Shown piece after piece: positions 46,121 to 58,161 of a stretch of DNA of 64,000 nt. Position 1 is the first letter of the stretch; every line of letters starts with the position of its first letter. The stretch comes from Gigantopelta aegis (lineage: Eukaryota; Mollusca; Gastropoda; Neomphalida; Peltospiridae). Location: contig NC_054704.1 in assembly GCF_016097555.1 (NCBI RefSeq), positions 41,562,751-41,626,750 of the forward strand, in the 5' to 3' direction. The translations under genes were made by a program, and so were the position numbers. Under the pieces are notes generated by a model. It was given only the letters and a program-made list of their open reading frames with translations. It was not told the origin of the DNA and ran no database searches.

Positions 46121-47626
46121 TATATACTCTTCAAAAGAAGAAACGCAAAACCACATTGTCGTAACATTTGGAGAATTGATTTAATTATTGAATGGTGAGT
46201 CCGATAATTACCAAATGTTGCAGGATTGTTCACAATTCACTCTAGTCCATTGTGAGTAAGTGATAGGACACACCACCAAGGTCAAGGTCATCTGGAGTCA
46301 ATACCGGGTGTGGCCTCCGCGTGTGTTGACAACTGCCTGGCACCGCCTGCCCATTGAAGCAACCAGAGTACGGATGACGTCCCGGGGGATGGTGGCCCAC
46401 TCGGCCTGCAAGGCTGCTGCCAGCTCGGGCAGGGTCTGGGGCTGTGGTTGTCGCTGTCGGAGGCGTCGGTCCAACTCGTCCCATAGATGCTCAATTGGGT
46501 TCAAATCTGGTGATATCGATGGCCAAGGAAGGACATTAATGTTGTTGTTCTGTAGGAAAGCCGTTGTGAGACGTGCTGTGTGAGGCCTGGCGTTGTCATG
46601 TTGGAACACTGCGTTGGTGTTGGCCATAACTGGAACGATGTGTGGTCGGAGGATCTGGTCAATGTAGCCCTGTGCATTCAGGTTGCCCTGCACGTGGACC
46701 AGGTCAGTTCTGCCAGTGTGTGAGATGGCTGCCCACACCATGACACTACCCCCGCCGAATCTGTCCACTTCCTGCACGCAGTTTGCCGCATAACGTTCAC
46801 CACAATGCCTATACACGCGACATCTTCCATCATGACGTCGGAGCAGAAATCGGGACTCGTCACTGAACCACACCTGTCTCCATCGCAGTTGAGGCCATTG
46901 TCGATGAATCTGGCACCACTGCAGTCGGAGTCGACGGTGTTGTGGTGTTAAGATGACACCTCGAACTAGACGTCTGGCACGAATTCCTACCTCACGTAGG
47001 CGGTTCCGTACGGTCTGGTCGGATATCCTGCGCAAACCTGGTATTGCTGCTGCAGTGGAGGTGGCAGTAGTCAATCGTTCCCGAAGGTGGCGTACCCGGA
47101 TGTAGCGGTCCTGCCCGGGGGTAGTGACCCGTGGTCGACCGGATCTAGGGAGGTCACGTGTTGATCCATGTTGCTGGTAACGGTCCCACAGTCTGGAGAT
47201 GGTGCTTGGGGACACATGGAATGCCCTGGCAACGGCCGTTCTGGAATCGCCTGCGTCTAGTCGGCCGATGGCATTGTTTCTCTGCGGTTCACTGAGACGT
47301 GGCATGTCCTGGATTGTCAACTGTCGGCCAGATACAGAGGCCAGGCAAGCGAACACCCTGCACTTTTATACTGTCGGTGTTCATGTTGCACGTGCAGACA
47401 ACGCACGTGCAGTGGTGACATGGTTTGCACGTGGCTGCGTTTTTGCGAATATTCACATTTTGGAACTTTATTGTACAGTAGCTGCGTTTTATCGAATGTA
47501 ACCGTGGGAATGTGTTTGGGACATGCAATGACCTTATATTCACAAAGCATGAACCGGTAGGAAACATAAAATCGGAGTTATAACCCATTTGTACCCTTTT
47601 GCGTTTCTTTTTTTGAAGAGTATATA
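46121..47626 (-). mobile_element. Tc1-like DNA transposon, apparently intact
   Basis: An element of 1.5 kb with 30-bp terminal inverted repeats (46121-46150 and 47597-47626) that differ from each other at one base. The ends read 'tatatactcttcaaaa' and TA dinucleotides flank them. It carries one full-length DD34E transposase frame on the minus strand. Size, ends and open frame fit a recent insertion. It lies between SUPT7L and TTC29, about 0.7 kb before the TTC29 start codon. Confidence 0.9.
46298..47305 (-). CDS. Tc1-family transposase (DD34E)
   Basis: 335 aa from the start MPRLSEPQRNNAIGRL; an in-frame Met 17 codons upstream exists, but MPRLS is the usual kind of start. It cuts and pastes the element by binding the inverted repeats. 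Seen: paired helix-turn-helix DNA-binding region at about 1-110 with SPSTISRLWDRY and the GRPR motif between the two halves (SGRPRVTT). Then the DDE core: FSDESRF (first D), FQHDNARPHTA (second D), SPDLNPIEHLWDEL (E), with 34 residues between the last two acids. GGGSVMVWAAIS is the conserved strand block. No stop or frameshift and family-typical length. The frame is more GC-rich than the host genes beside it, as expected of an incoming element. Confidence 0.93.
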   Translation of the reverse strand: MPRLSEPQRNNAIGRLDAGDSRTAVARAFHVSPSTISRLWDRYQQHGSTRDLPRSGRPRVTTPGQDRYIRVRHLRERLTTATSTAAAIPGLRRISDQTVRNRLREVGIRARRLVRGVILTPQHRRLRLQWCQIHRQWPQLRWRQVWFSDESRFLLRRHDGRCRVYRHCGERYAANCVQEVDRFGGGSVMVWAAISHTGRTDLVHVQGNLNAQGYIDQILRPHIVPVMANTNAVFQHDNARPHTARLTTAFLQNNNINVLPWPSISPDLNPIEHLWDELDRRLRQRQPQPQTLPELAAALQAEWATIPRDVIRTLVASMGRRCQAVVNTRGGHTRY

Positions 47627-47737
47627 TTTGTTTTACCATTATTCCATGGAATGGTGTCAGATTCTCTGATCCATATCAGGGATTTAGATTGCATCAAAGT
47701 CGAGGCGATAAACATTGTGCCCAAAATACATATACCC

Positions 47738-47983
47738 AAAATAATCACGCCCATATTAAGTACAAACATGCTGACCTCAAAATAATCACGCCCATATTAA
47801 GTACAAACATGCTGACCTCAAAATAATCACGCCCATATTAAGTACAAACATGCTGACCTCAAAATAATCACGCCCATATTAAGTACAAACATGCTGACCT
47901 CAAAATAATCACACCCATATTAAGTACAAACATGCTGACCTCAAAATAATCACACCCATATTAAGTACAAACATGCTGACCTC
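47738..47983. repeat. 41-bp tandem repeat, six units
   Basis: Six near-identical units containing 'aaaataatcacgcccatatt' and 'aagtacaaacatgctgacct'; the last two have 'cacaccc' for 'cacgccc'. It lies between the Tc1 element and TTC29. Confidence 0.95.
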
Positions 47984-48359
47984 AAACTACTTCATCTCAA
48001 AACCACTGAAATGTTAAGAGTAATTACATTAAAATAACTTGAAATGCATTTTTGAATATTGACAACTCTACAGCAGCTGTTGATAACAGTACTGAACTAA
48101 AATGACCTTCCTGCGCTCAGAAAAGACAAAAGTCCCAAATTAGTGAGATCTAAAGCCCTGCATATAAAATTAAATAAGATACAAAATTAGCAGAATACTG
48201 TGGACAAAACTAGGTCTGCTTTTGTTTATGGAAGTACAAGTAGACAGCTTGTTGGAAAACATTTGTAATATATCTATATGTTTGTGTGCTTTTGTGGGTT
48301 TTTTTTTTTTTTTTTTTTTTTTTTTGTCTAATATATATTTGTGGTTGTAATTTTCAGAT

Positions 48360-51300
48360 ATGACGGCTGTTTTACCTCCTATCAAGGGTGCCATTGCATC
48401 CCCCAAGACTGGAAACAATGGGGGTATGCAAACTGAAGTTCAGTACCTGCCTGGCCCACCAAAGGGATCGCCAGAAAATGGGCTACAGATGGGCAAACTG
48501 CGACCCCTAAGGAAAATGCTGAGCAAGAATGAACGAAAGATGTTTGAAAAGTTACAGTCGCTTAGAACACAGCTACCAGTCCTTACCAAACGTGATACAA
48601 CAAAGTAAGGATTTATTCAATTCTTTTTAAAACATTCTTTTACTGCTTTTTAATTTTGGGAAAAGCAGGAGGTGTATTAGGTTGCAGGATTGACTCTTCG
48701 TGTTATTTTCCAGTCCAATTAGTGCATCATATGTGGTATGTCGAAGGCTGAGGTCTGTAGTAAAATACATGTAAAGCCCCTTGCTTATTGGGGGAAAAAA
48801 GGAGTGTGGCAGGTTTCAGTGCTAGTTTTCTACAGTCTCCTACTTTAACAGTGTGCTGGGATGTCATTAAACAAAGACTCCTTTCATGATTTACGGCAGC
48901 ATTCATTAATAAATTACACACAAAGAAGAGTTCCTTGGTCTGGAGCAAATAATACTATAAGACTCATATCATGGAATAGAAAAAGTATACCAGAGGTGGT
49001 GGAAATTTCCACCTGGGGTGAGGCTTGCCGAGTCCCATGGTCAAAATTTTCACCACCGAGGATGTACTTTTTCTGTCCCACATGACCTCATATGACGGAG
49101 TCTTTTTCTCTCATTCATTCGGTAAATAAACCATTATTTTACATGAACAAACAAAGATGGCTGAACATTGTAACTTTTTTATTTGATCATTTTATCATAA
49201 ATAAAGTACACTATCATATTTATCGTGTTTATTTCATGTGTTAAATAAAATTTACCACTACAAATTAATAAGGTACCTTTTATAATGAAGGTTTTAATAA
49301 CAAAATATTAATTTAAAACTGTGTCTAATGACCTCACATCACAATCTCACATTAATATGACATCAGTTATTACCAACAACATCATGCTAAACGAGTGCGC
49401 GTGATATCCCATGTAGGATAGAAATTTCTTACATAGCTTTCTTTCATGGGATAGCTCTGTCCCATATACCTGAGGATGAGAGAAAGTAGACACTCCATAT
49501 AACTGATATTCACTCTCCATTAATAATATTACTCAAGATATTTTAGATGTGTTGGATATCACTCTGCAGCATTTGTATTGTGAAGTAATTTTTTAAAATT
49601 GTTTTTAATATACTTTTAGTAGAAGAGAGTATATTACAGAAGTAAAATGCTGACAGTATTCTAATTTCAATTACAGGTACTGTATAAGAATTGTAAAAAT
49701 TGTCTTACAGGTATAGGAACACATACAAGCACAACCTGTGTCTGGACATGCTTCAGGAAGGTTACCACATGTCCTTCCGAGAACTGTTTGCCTTGATCCA
49801 GCAGCAGGAAGAGGATCGTATTCGGGCCGGCCCCGACTCTATCATGTGGACACAGGTTATGCTGCATGAGGAGTACGAGAAACTTGACATGCTGAAGACT
49901 CACCTAACTAATGCTGAAGCAGCGGAGAGGAAATGTAGGACTCTTTTTTTAAATTGACTTTTATTTAGTCGATTTAAAGTTCAGTCATACCATTGTACTG
50001 TAGTCATACCATTGGCATAGCCAGAGGGGGATGGGTGTAAATGCTCCCATTTTTGTAGATAGACAGGGTGATTTTTGCCCAAATTAAACGAAAATACCAG
50101 AATCTGGATGACAACATTAATTTATATTAGCATTACTGCCAAACAGCTTTATATATTGCAAACAAATTATTATGCATTTTTACATGGATTAAACTAAACA
50201 GTTTATTTTGCCCAAAATTTGAGAATTTGCTCCAGCATTGAGAGGGTCATAAACATCCCCCTATCCTCCCCCTCCATCGCATTGGCTTATGGAGCTGGGC
50301 CATTCCTCTTCCCAATCACACCAATTGTTTTTCCCAACCACCTTTGGTATTATTTTGTTGTTTCCCCAATATAAAACCCTGGCTATGGAATTGGTTCATA
50401 CACCTCAGCTGTATGGGCTGTCTCTCCAGGACGGATATTAATCACTAGTGAGAAGTTGGTGTAATGGCTGTACACCTCCATCATGAGCCATTCTCTCACT
50501 TCAGATTGAGACTCTATGCATGAACAGGAACCCAGGACCTATCGACCTAAAACTCAAAGCATAACTTGTCAGGCTTTCTTCCTTTTTTTCCCACATCTCA
50601 ACCAATGCCATATACAGTAACTGGTATACCAAAGGCCTTGGTTTGCGTTATCCTTTTTATATAAACAAGCATATAAAAGTAGCCCATGTGGACGCAGTAG
50701 GTTTTTCTCACTATCTAGATCATGTATCGGTATAACCATGTAATAGACACACAGGCTTACTCATTCATATTTTAGGCAATTTGGCAGATGACATCACAAA
50801 CCCTGAACACAACAGCCATAGTTAAAAAGAAATTCTGAGGTGTCATTAAGAAATGATTTTCATAAAGCAATGAAGACTGACTGATTTTTAAATTGTAACT
50901 GTATTTCAGATGACTATTCCCAGGTCTATGCAGAGCGCTCTATCCTGGCCAAGTACTTCCTTAGTACCAAAGACAAGTGGCTGTCTGACCACTTCTTTAA
51001 CACGTGTCTCACCACCAGTCAGGCTATTGAAGGGGATGGAGGACAGGCACAAGCAGAGGGTCACCGGAATGTCGGTATTTCTCTCAAGGAAAGTGGTAAG
51101 TGTGTTATGAGCATTTTTAGCTACCATAGTCTTAACTGTTCTTGTAATGGAACTTGAATATTCATTACAACATAACGTCATCCGATTGGTCCAGATGTAG
51201 CAACGGGAGTTTGTTCATTTTTCGATGAACGTAAAAATTACGTCGTCAGGGAACGTCATATGTGATGACGTCATTTTATATAGGCAAGTTGTCTTAATTA

Positions 51301-54300
51301 CGTAGCGTTGTTGTTTATGGATAAAAAATTATTCAAAATAAAGTATGACGTTTTAGTTTTATTATTAGCATGTATCATTCAAATTTAATTATAAGTATTG
51401 TCTGTTATTTCTTTTACGTTCATCTGGGTATGAACAAAAAAAATATTCACACAGTTTGCGGATGATTTTTTTTGTTCATACCCCGATGAACGTAAAAGAA
51501 ACAACAGACAATCCTTAAACATACAGTTTTTTTAGTGGATTATGTAAGCTCCTCATGAACTATTTTATAAAAAAAAGTATTATTGTTTAGTATATTATAC
51601 TAAGATTATTATCTTGTTTTGATTGAAACATATTTTATTGTATATAAGGTACAAATGGATTGGGCACAAGTTATCCAACTTACAGGGCCCTCTCCTAATA
51701 ACATACAATAATGACAATATAATGGTGACTACAACTATTACAAGAATATACAAAAAATTAAATATTCAAAGAAAAGTACAGTGGACTCTGTCTAAACCGG
51801 ATTCTGTGTAATCCGGATCTCTGCGTAAACCGGTCCATTTTTACAACCCCGCTCAGTTACCATTTATCTCTTAAGTATAAATCTCTGCCTAATCCGTATT
51901 CTGTCTACTCCGGACTCCGGATCAAAAATCAAGAACAAAAGAACCATTCATGCATTAATTACCTCTGTCTACACCGGATTGGAATTTGACTGAACGGCGA
52001 GCTACTTAATTAGTTGAACAATGATCGTCACTTGCCGAGTAATCAGAACGCCGTCGCAAGATCAAATACAAAATGTAATCGCACCCGTGTGAAGTTTACT
52101 CTTATTGCAGTAGGCCGTTACATCAATCGAATTAATATTAGTGTTGTGTGTGGATACCTAACTGATTTCACTCTTATGAATTCGGCATGTATAAATATAT
52201 TTTCTTGTTTAGAATATCAGTGTCTGTATATTCAAGGTGTTTCTGGTTGTCTAAATAATTATAAGAAGCCCAAACTCGATTTTGTATTCAAATGATTCCG
52301 TACGTACGAAAATATAATGTTTAAGAAATAAAATGAAATTTAACCTAGTACACATATTAGAACGATCACAAACACGTTTAATATGCAGCCACTACTATTT
52401 GAGACAGAAACATATATTTGATATGTAATTACATTCGTTACAATGGATTGTATGACAGTGTTTCCCAACAATCCATGGGTTCAAATGTCATTGTTGATCT
52501 CGAGTTGTCGATCATTCAAGAACCATAACTCTGTCTAAACCGGTCCTTTATGTAAACCGGACTATTTCGACGGTACGAAGTGAGTCCGGTTTAGACAGAG
52601 TCCACTGTATATGCATGAGGTAAAAACAAAACACAGAAAAAATACAAAATAATAAATAAATTAAAAATGAATGAAAGAATGAAGAAGGAAAGCAAACGAA
52701 GGTGATTCATTTTCCAATCAAACAACCCATTTTATAAAATATTCTTATCAGACAGGTTCCTGCGTAACTGCATATCTTGTTAAATGTATATTCTGAAAAT
52801 GCAATACTTTGCTTATCTAAACTGCATCTACTAAACTATGTCTATTTTATTATTTTAATTTTTATTATTATTATTTTTTAATTAATTTTTTTTTTATTAA
52901 ACTTGATTTACTGATAAATAATAATAGCTAGTGTGTGATTATGTAGTATGTAGTATGTACTCAGATAAGCTGCAAAATTAATATCTGAAATGTAATAACT
53001 TTCATACCAAAATTTCTTCTTCTTTTTTTCTTTTTAAAAATTATTATTATTTTTAATTTTTTAATTTTTTTTTTTTTTTTTTTTAATTGATGAATAACCT
53101 TAGCTGATGTATGATTATGTAGTATAATAAACTAGTATATACTATTATACTTAGATAAACTGCAAAATTAATGCATAAAAAATATAATAAATTGCATATC
53201 TAAACTATTTTTTTGTTTGTTTTTCAGGTGATTACTTCCAAGCCTCAAAACACTTTGAGGCTTACCACGAGCTGGCATCTGACAACACACACTGGGTGAA
53301 TGAGGAGGGCGTGACGTTCTATACGGATGCCTGTATCAACCTGTACAACATCTACACTAACATCGGCAACCAGCTGGAGGACAGCGACCCCGACAGTTCT
53401 CTACAGCTACTCCTCAAGGCCTACCAGATGGCTTCCAATAGTTAGTGTTACACATTTCGGCTTTTACCGGGTGGAATTTATATGGGAATGAAAAAATAGT
53501 TGAATGCCATTAAACGGCATTACTATCACTATTATGATCACTATTATAACCACTATTTTAAATAAATAAAAACTTTTTTTAATTATTATTTTATTTCAGT
53601 TACTGTAATAAATGTTTTGGGTTGGGGGTTTTTTAAATTAAAAAATAAATATAAAGGCAAGGTTGTACAGTAGGGGACCTACTAATGGCAGATTCACCCT
53701 GATTATTTGTCTTGATGTATACATTAATTTTTGCATGTATCATTCTTCATTTAGCATTCACTACCATTGACCAGTTTGTTAAAAAGTTGGTAGTCTGCAG
53801 CTGTGTAGTGTCTGCAGCTGTGCAGTGTATGTACTAAAAATGATGGACAATGGCATCACCTATAAAAAGTAAATTAGCAATATCACTTGTTAGTCATTAC
53901 TGGGAATGCAAAGGATACAGTAAAATAGATTTAAACAGTATACAGTGAAACCTCTCAAAACTGGACCCTCTATAAACCGGAATTCCCTAAAAACCAGACA
54001 TTTTTCACAGCCATCTTTTTAAAAATCAGTATAGAACTTAACCTCTCTAAACTTGATACCTCTTAAAACCGTACATTTTACTTAGTACCGAGGGTTTACG
54101 GTGTAGAGAGGTTTTACTGTAGTATAGAATTTTGTCATGAAGTTAACCTTTAGCAATTTCCTGTGTTGTTCAGGTGGGGATCACAAACTGAGAGGTGAGT
54201 CCACCTACACTCTGGGTCTGGCATATGACAAGGCCGGGGATGAAGAGAAAGCCCTATTGGTAAGAATCATAAGAAGCAGCAGTATTTTTCATATATCACA

Positions 54301-57300
54301 AAACAATTTTAAATACCAGCTTTGTGGGGGGGGGGGGGGTCCCCAAAATATGATCCCAACATCCATATTTCAGTTTATTTTATTTCTTGTTATGTACTTG
54401 TTGCTTGTTTGAATTCCAAATTATGGCATATTGTGGTGTGGCTTAATGGTAGAACACTTGCAGGTGTTAGTGGTTGTCAGATCAATCCCCTTCATTGGAG
54501 CTATGGGGTCTCACTACACAGTTCAATTCCGGGTGAGAGTTCATTCATCATGGTCCTCTATAGTTTCTAATTGTGGCATATGTTGTGGTTCACATATTCA
54601 ACTTCTTGTAATTGGAGAAGAATTAAAACAATTGGGGTTTTTCAATGGTAAGGCTTCTTGGCTGGATTTTGCCCATGTCCTATAGCTAAAAACTGAGACA
54701 GAAATGTTCTCAATTTTGGAGTGAAAATAAATGCTTACAAATGTTCACAATGGTGTATGTTAGTCCCAACGAGTACCCATTCTAGTGCCAATCTTCATTT
54801 GAAGTTGGGCAATTTAACATGAATTTCATTGGCAGATGACATCTGTGTAAAGAGACCTAAGGACATTTTTCATTCCAACCATTGCCTCTATGACTGGGAT
54901 ATCAAAGGCTGTCACATGTGTTGTCCTGTCTGTGGGAAAGTCCATGTAAAAGATCCCTTGCTGCTAATGGAAAAATGTAGCGGGTTTCCTTTGATGACTA
55001 CTCTAACAGTACTTTTCAGAATTACCAAATGTCTGATGTCCTATTGGTGATCAATTAATCAATGTGTTCTGGTGGTGTCTTTAAACAAAACAAAGTTTAA
55101 CATTATATAAAAGGCTATAGTGTGTACCATCTCGGGGTGGGATGTAGCCCAGTGGTAAAGTGCTTGCCTGATGCGCGGTTGGTCTAGGGTGTGGCCATTG
55201 GGCTATTTTTCGTTTCAGCCAGTGCACCACAACTGGTATATCAAAGGCCATGGTATGTGTTATCTTGTCTGCAAGATAGTGCATATAAAAGATCCCTTGC
55301 TACTAGTAGAAAATGAAGCAGATTTCTTCTGCAAGACTATAGGTGAAAATTACAAAATGTTTGACATCCAAAAGCCGATGATTAATGAATCAATGTGCTC
55401 TAGTGGTGTTGTTACACTCAAAAAACAAACATAAAAGATCTCTTGCTGATAATTGGTTTCTTCGGTCTAGATCAAGTGTCTGATGCATAGCAGCCATACG
55501 TTGCATAAATAAGTCAGTTGTATGCTGAATCATAATTTAGTCTCAGTGTGAAAATGGTTAGCATAACAAATGTAAATGGGTGTAAATATTGTGCTGCATG
55601 TGAGATGGAAGATTGTATCTTTCCAGCCATAGCAACAGGAGTTTGTTCATATCTCAATGAACGTAAAAATTACATCGTCAGGGAACATCATATCTGATGG
55701 ACATCATTTTATATCGATAGTTTGTCTTATTGAGTGTTATTGTTTAGGAACAAAAAAATACCTCTTAATAAAATATGAATTTTTAACGTTATTACTTATT
55801 AAATTTAATTATAAGCATTGTCTGTTATTTGTTTTACGTTCATGTGGGTATTGGGGGAAAAATTCATCCGCAAACTGTGTGAATCAGTGAAGTTTGCAGA
55901 TGATTTTTCTGTTTTGTTCATACCCCGATGAATGTAAAAGAAATAACAGAAAATCCTTAATTACTATAAATCCAAGACTAATAGAATTTGGTTAAAAGAT
56001 GCACCTATTTATGTAGATCCATTTCTCATGGACTATAAGTCTCAGTCTATGAAGTTTGGTGTATATAGCTTCATCTATGAAAGTTCATCTCAATGTATGT
56101 TTTAAAAATGTTAAATTTATTAACTTAAAATTATTTGTTTTAATCTTTTTATTTAAAAAAACAAACAATTGTTTTAATATGTATATTTTTTAAGAACTAG
56201 ATTAATCATCAATTTTACATGACAAATTATTTCTTTTATAAAATTTTATGTTAATTTGTTTATCATGCATGGAAATGAACATCTATGGATGCATTTATGA
56301 GCAATACTGAATTTGATTTAGTTTATGGTACGTCATGTAGTTATGTCCACAGAAGTTTTGTTTAGCAGTTAGTTTTTTCTTTTTTAGCATCTAGAAGACT
56401 TTTTGTCAACGTGTAAATCGGCAAATGATTATGAAGGAATTGGAAGAGCATGTGATGCCATTGCTAAGACATATTCCAGGTACAAACTATACTTTATTAT
56501 TATTATTATTATGAGGGAATTTGGGTTATGCTTCCCTGGAAATTATATTTTAAAAATAGGAATTTCTCTTCTACATTTTTTGATTGCAACATTATAGTGT
56601 TAACACACCAAACAAGAATACACCTCGAGGCAGATCCATGGGCAATGAGTACAGTTACTTCCAGTTGTTGCTACACACACTTTAGTTACAAAGCCCTTTG
56701 ATGTGCTTCCAATTCATTCCATATCTGTATGTGGAAGTTGAAATTCACTTCCAGTTCTGTTTGGTTGTATTTTTTGGGGTGTCAATGATAAATGCCAGAA
56801 TACAGTTCAGTTCGGTTCCAGTTATGATGTCACATTGAAAGAATGCAATAATTCATTGTCAGATATGATGTTAAATCATAACATTCAATGCACTTTCGCA
56901 GCTGATGTGTTAACGGGTAACGTCAAACAATCCACTTCCAGTTCAAAGCCCAAGAATGTACATTCTGGAAACCGATTTTGGTATGTTAATGGCACAAGTC
57001 AAAATGGCACATGACAGTTGGCCTTGTAAAGTATATTTTATTAAAGTCAAAAACATTATTAATATTCAGTATATCTTCTAGATATGAATTTTCAAATCTG
57101 TTTACTATTTTGTCCTGCTCTATCCAAAGGGTTTTTACGACATATCTGCTTTGTTTTACTTCATTTGTAAGTAATTAATATGTTGTTATTTGCTTGCAGG
57201 GCGGGTAAAGTGTCAGAGTGTATCAAGTATCTCAAGCAGTTTGTGGAAACGGCAGAAAAAAGTGGTCAGGAAGTTGAGTTTAGCAAGGCTTGTCATAATC

Positions 57301-58161
57301 TTGGCAACATCTACAACTCACTGGTTAGTAACTGGATGGATGGATTTCAATGCTTGGCTTCCTGGCTGGCTGGCTGGTTGGCTACCTACCTACCTACCTA
57401 CCTGGCTGGCTGGTTGCCTACCTACCTACCTGGCTGGCTGGCTGGCTGGCTGGTTGGCTATCTACCTACCTACCTGGCTGGCTGGCTGACTGGTTGGCTA
57501 CCTACCTACCTACCTGACTGGCTGGCTGGCTTGCTGGCTGGCAATACACTTGTAAATGGTTCGGTTTGATCACCAATTGGACCAAATCAAAATGTTCCAT
57601 GGATTGAATACATCGCTAATTAATGCATTATGAAATGTATTGGATGCATTAATAAAAGAATTGTAAACATTTGTAAATAGACTGGCTGGATCAATTATGA
57701 TATCATTTAAGTGTATTAATAGGTGTGTTTGTGCTTATTAAATGGTTATGTGCAATGTGGTTTGTTTTGTGGGTTGTTTTGATTCATAATACATTCTTCA
57801 CTTGCTCTCTCTCTCTTTCTGTTTGCAGGGAAAATATGAAGAAGCTACGGAGTACTTCAGCAAGGCCTACAATGTATCCAGAGCTATGGGCGAGGCCAGC
57901 TTGATCCATGCCAACCGTGTTCAGTATGGAATTGCAATGGCTCATCGCATGCTCAAAGGCTTTGGCAACCACATCATCCAGGGCCATCAGCCTTGCCTGG
58001 AGAGACTCATCGAATGGAAGAGTGCCAGGACAGATGAGTTTGAAAAACCCATTCCAAATCCATGTGAGGATGCTCTGGAAACCAAGGGATCTTTAATCAT
58101 TACTGACTCTTTGCTTTTCTGTTTGCTTCATGAGAAACATGCCTCTAAAGCTGGTCTGTGA
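48360..58161 (+). CDS. TTC29: TTC29, tetratricopeptide repeat protein 29
   Basis: An axonemal TPR protein needed for sperm-flagellum and cilium movement in animals. Coding exons: 48360-48604, 49711-49934, 50910-51095, 53228-53440, 54174-54259, 56388-56479, 57200-57323 and 57829-58161. All have AG/GT borders and matching phases, giving 500 aa against about 475 in mammals. Family marks: YRNTYKHNLCLDMLQEGYH and FRELFALIQQ (residues about 82-115), AERKYDYSQVYAERSILAKY, the TPR-like helices QASKHFEAYHELA, STYTLGLAYDKAGDEEKALL, ACDAIAKTYSRAGKVSECIKYL and ACHNLGNIYNSLGKYEEATEYF, and near the end YGIAMAHRML. The start is the first ATG, two bases inside an exon preceded by a long T tract, so a 5' leader exon lies upstream. 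The N-terminal 80 residues are proline-rich and weakly conserved. Introns hold pogo-like, palindromic and SINE insertions. Confidence 0.93.
50610..50870 (+). mobile_element. Degraded SINE pieces
   Basis: 'aactggtataccaaaggcct', 'tggtttgcgttatcc', 'aaagtagcccatgtgg'. A different reversed SINE piece precedes it (about 50395-50565, 'cccaggacctatcgacc'). TTC29 intron 2. Confidence 0.55.
51190..51510 (+). mobile_element. Palindrome-bearing MITE, copy 1
   Basis: Shares with 55625-55965 'gggagtttgttca', 'gatgaacgtaaaaattac', 'cgtcagggaacgtcatat'. It ends in a long hairpin: 'tctgttatttcttttacgtt' is mirrored by 'gaacgtaaaagaaacaacag'. TTC29 intron 3. Confidence 0.7.
51779..52607. mobile_element. Pogo/Tigger-like non-autonomous DNA transposon
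   Basis: 829 bp with 22-bp inverted ends ('cagtggactctgtctaaacc' type), flanked by TA on both sides. CAGTG-starting ends and a TA target are pogo/Tigger features. Inside, repeated 'ctaaaccggt' phrases follow both ends, and a short frame with KCNRTRVKFTL recalls the start of a CENP-B/pogo helix-turn-helix, too short to be sure. The dispersed repeat also seen at 27465-27680 occupies 52287-52450. Confidence 0.75.
53943..54119. mobile_element. Pogo/Tigger-like MITE, 177 bp
   Basis: 'cagtgaaacctctc' at the left and 'gagaggttttactg' at the right, TA on both sides, with an internal 'ctataaaccgga' phrase as in the larger element at 51779. TTC29 intron 4, ending about 55 bases before exon 5. Confidence 0.75.
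54425..54570 (+). mobile_element. Possible tRNA-like SINE piece
   Basis: 'tggcttaatggtagaacact' and 'agttcaattccgggtgag' resemble A and B boxes of a Pol III promoter; not a full tRNA. A G run lies just before it (about 54327-54340). Confidence 0.4.
54871..55100 (+). mobile_element. SINE, head missing
   Basis: Body 'tgactgggatatcaaaggct', 'aaagatcccttgctgctaat' and tail 'caatgtgttctggtggtgtc'. TTC29 intron 5. Confidence 0.75.
55137..55430 (+). mobile_element. SINE, near full length
   Basis: Head 'gatgtagcccagtggtaaag', body 'aactggtatatcaaaggcca', tail 'caatgtgctctagtggtgtt'. Next to the previous SINE in the same direction. Confidence 0.85.
55625..55965 (+). mobile_element. Palindrome-bearing MITE, copy 2
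   Basis: Second copy of the element at 51190-51510 in the same gene and direction, with the same hairpin end ('gttttacgttcatgtgggta' mirrored by 'cataccccgatgaatgtaaa'). TTC29 intron 5. Confidence 0.7.
57350..57543. repeat. Alternating (GGCT)n / (ACCT)n tetranucleotide repeat
   Basis: Blocks of GGCT and ACCT units alternate four times, starting about 27 bases after the donor of TTC29 exon 7. Trp/Leu/Pro-rich ORFs here are exon 7 reading into the repeat. Confidence 0.9.

Noticed and set aside
46260-46583. Plus-strand ORFs inside the Tc1 element
   Set aside because: Antisense shadows of the transposase frame.
47738-47983. CRISPR-like array
   Set aside because: The 41-bp units are head-to-tail with no unique spacers, and the DNA is animal.
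57324-57569. Exon 7 frame of TTC29 extended into a Trp/Leu-rich tail
   Set aside because: It is the GGCT/ACCT repeat after a good GT donor, and the next exon joins in phase.
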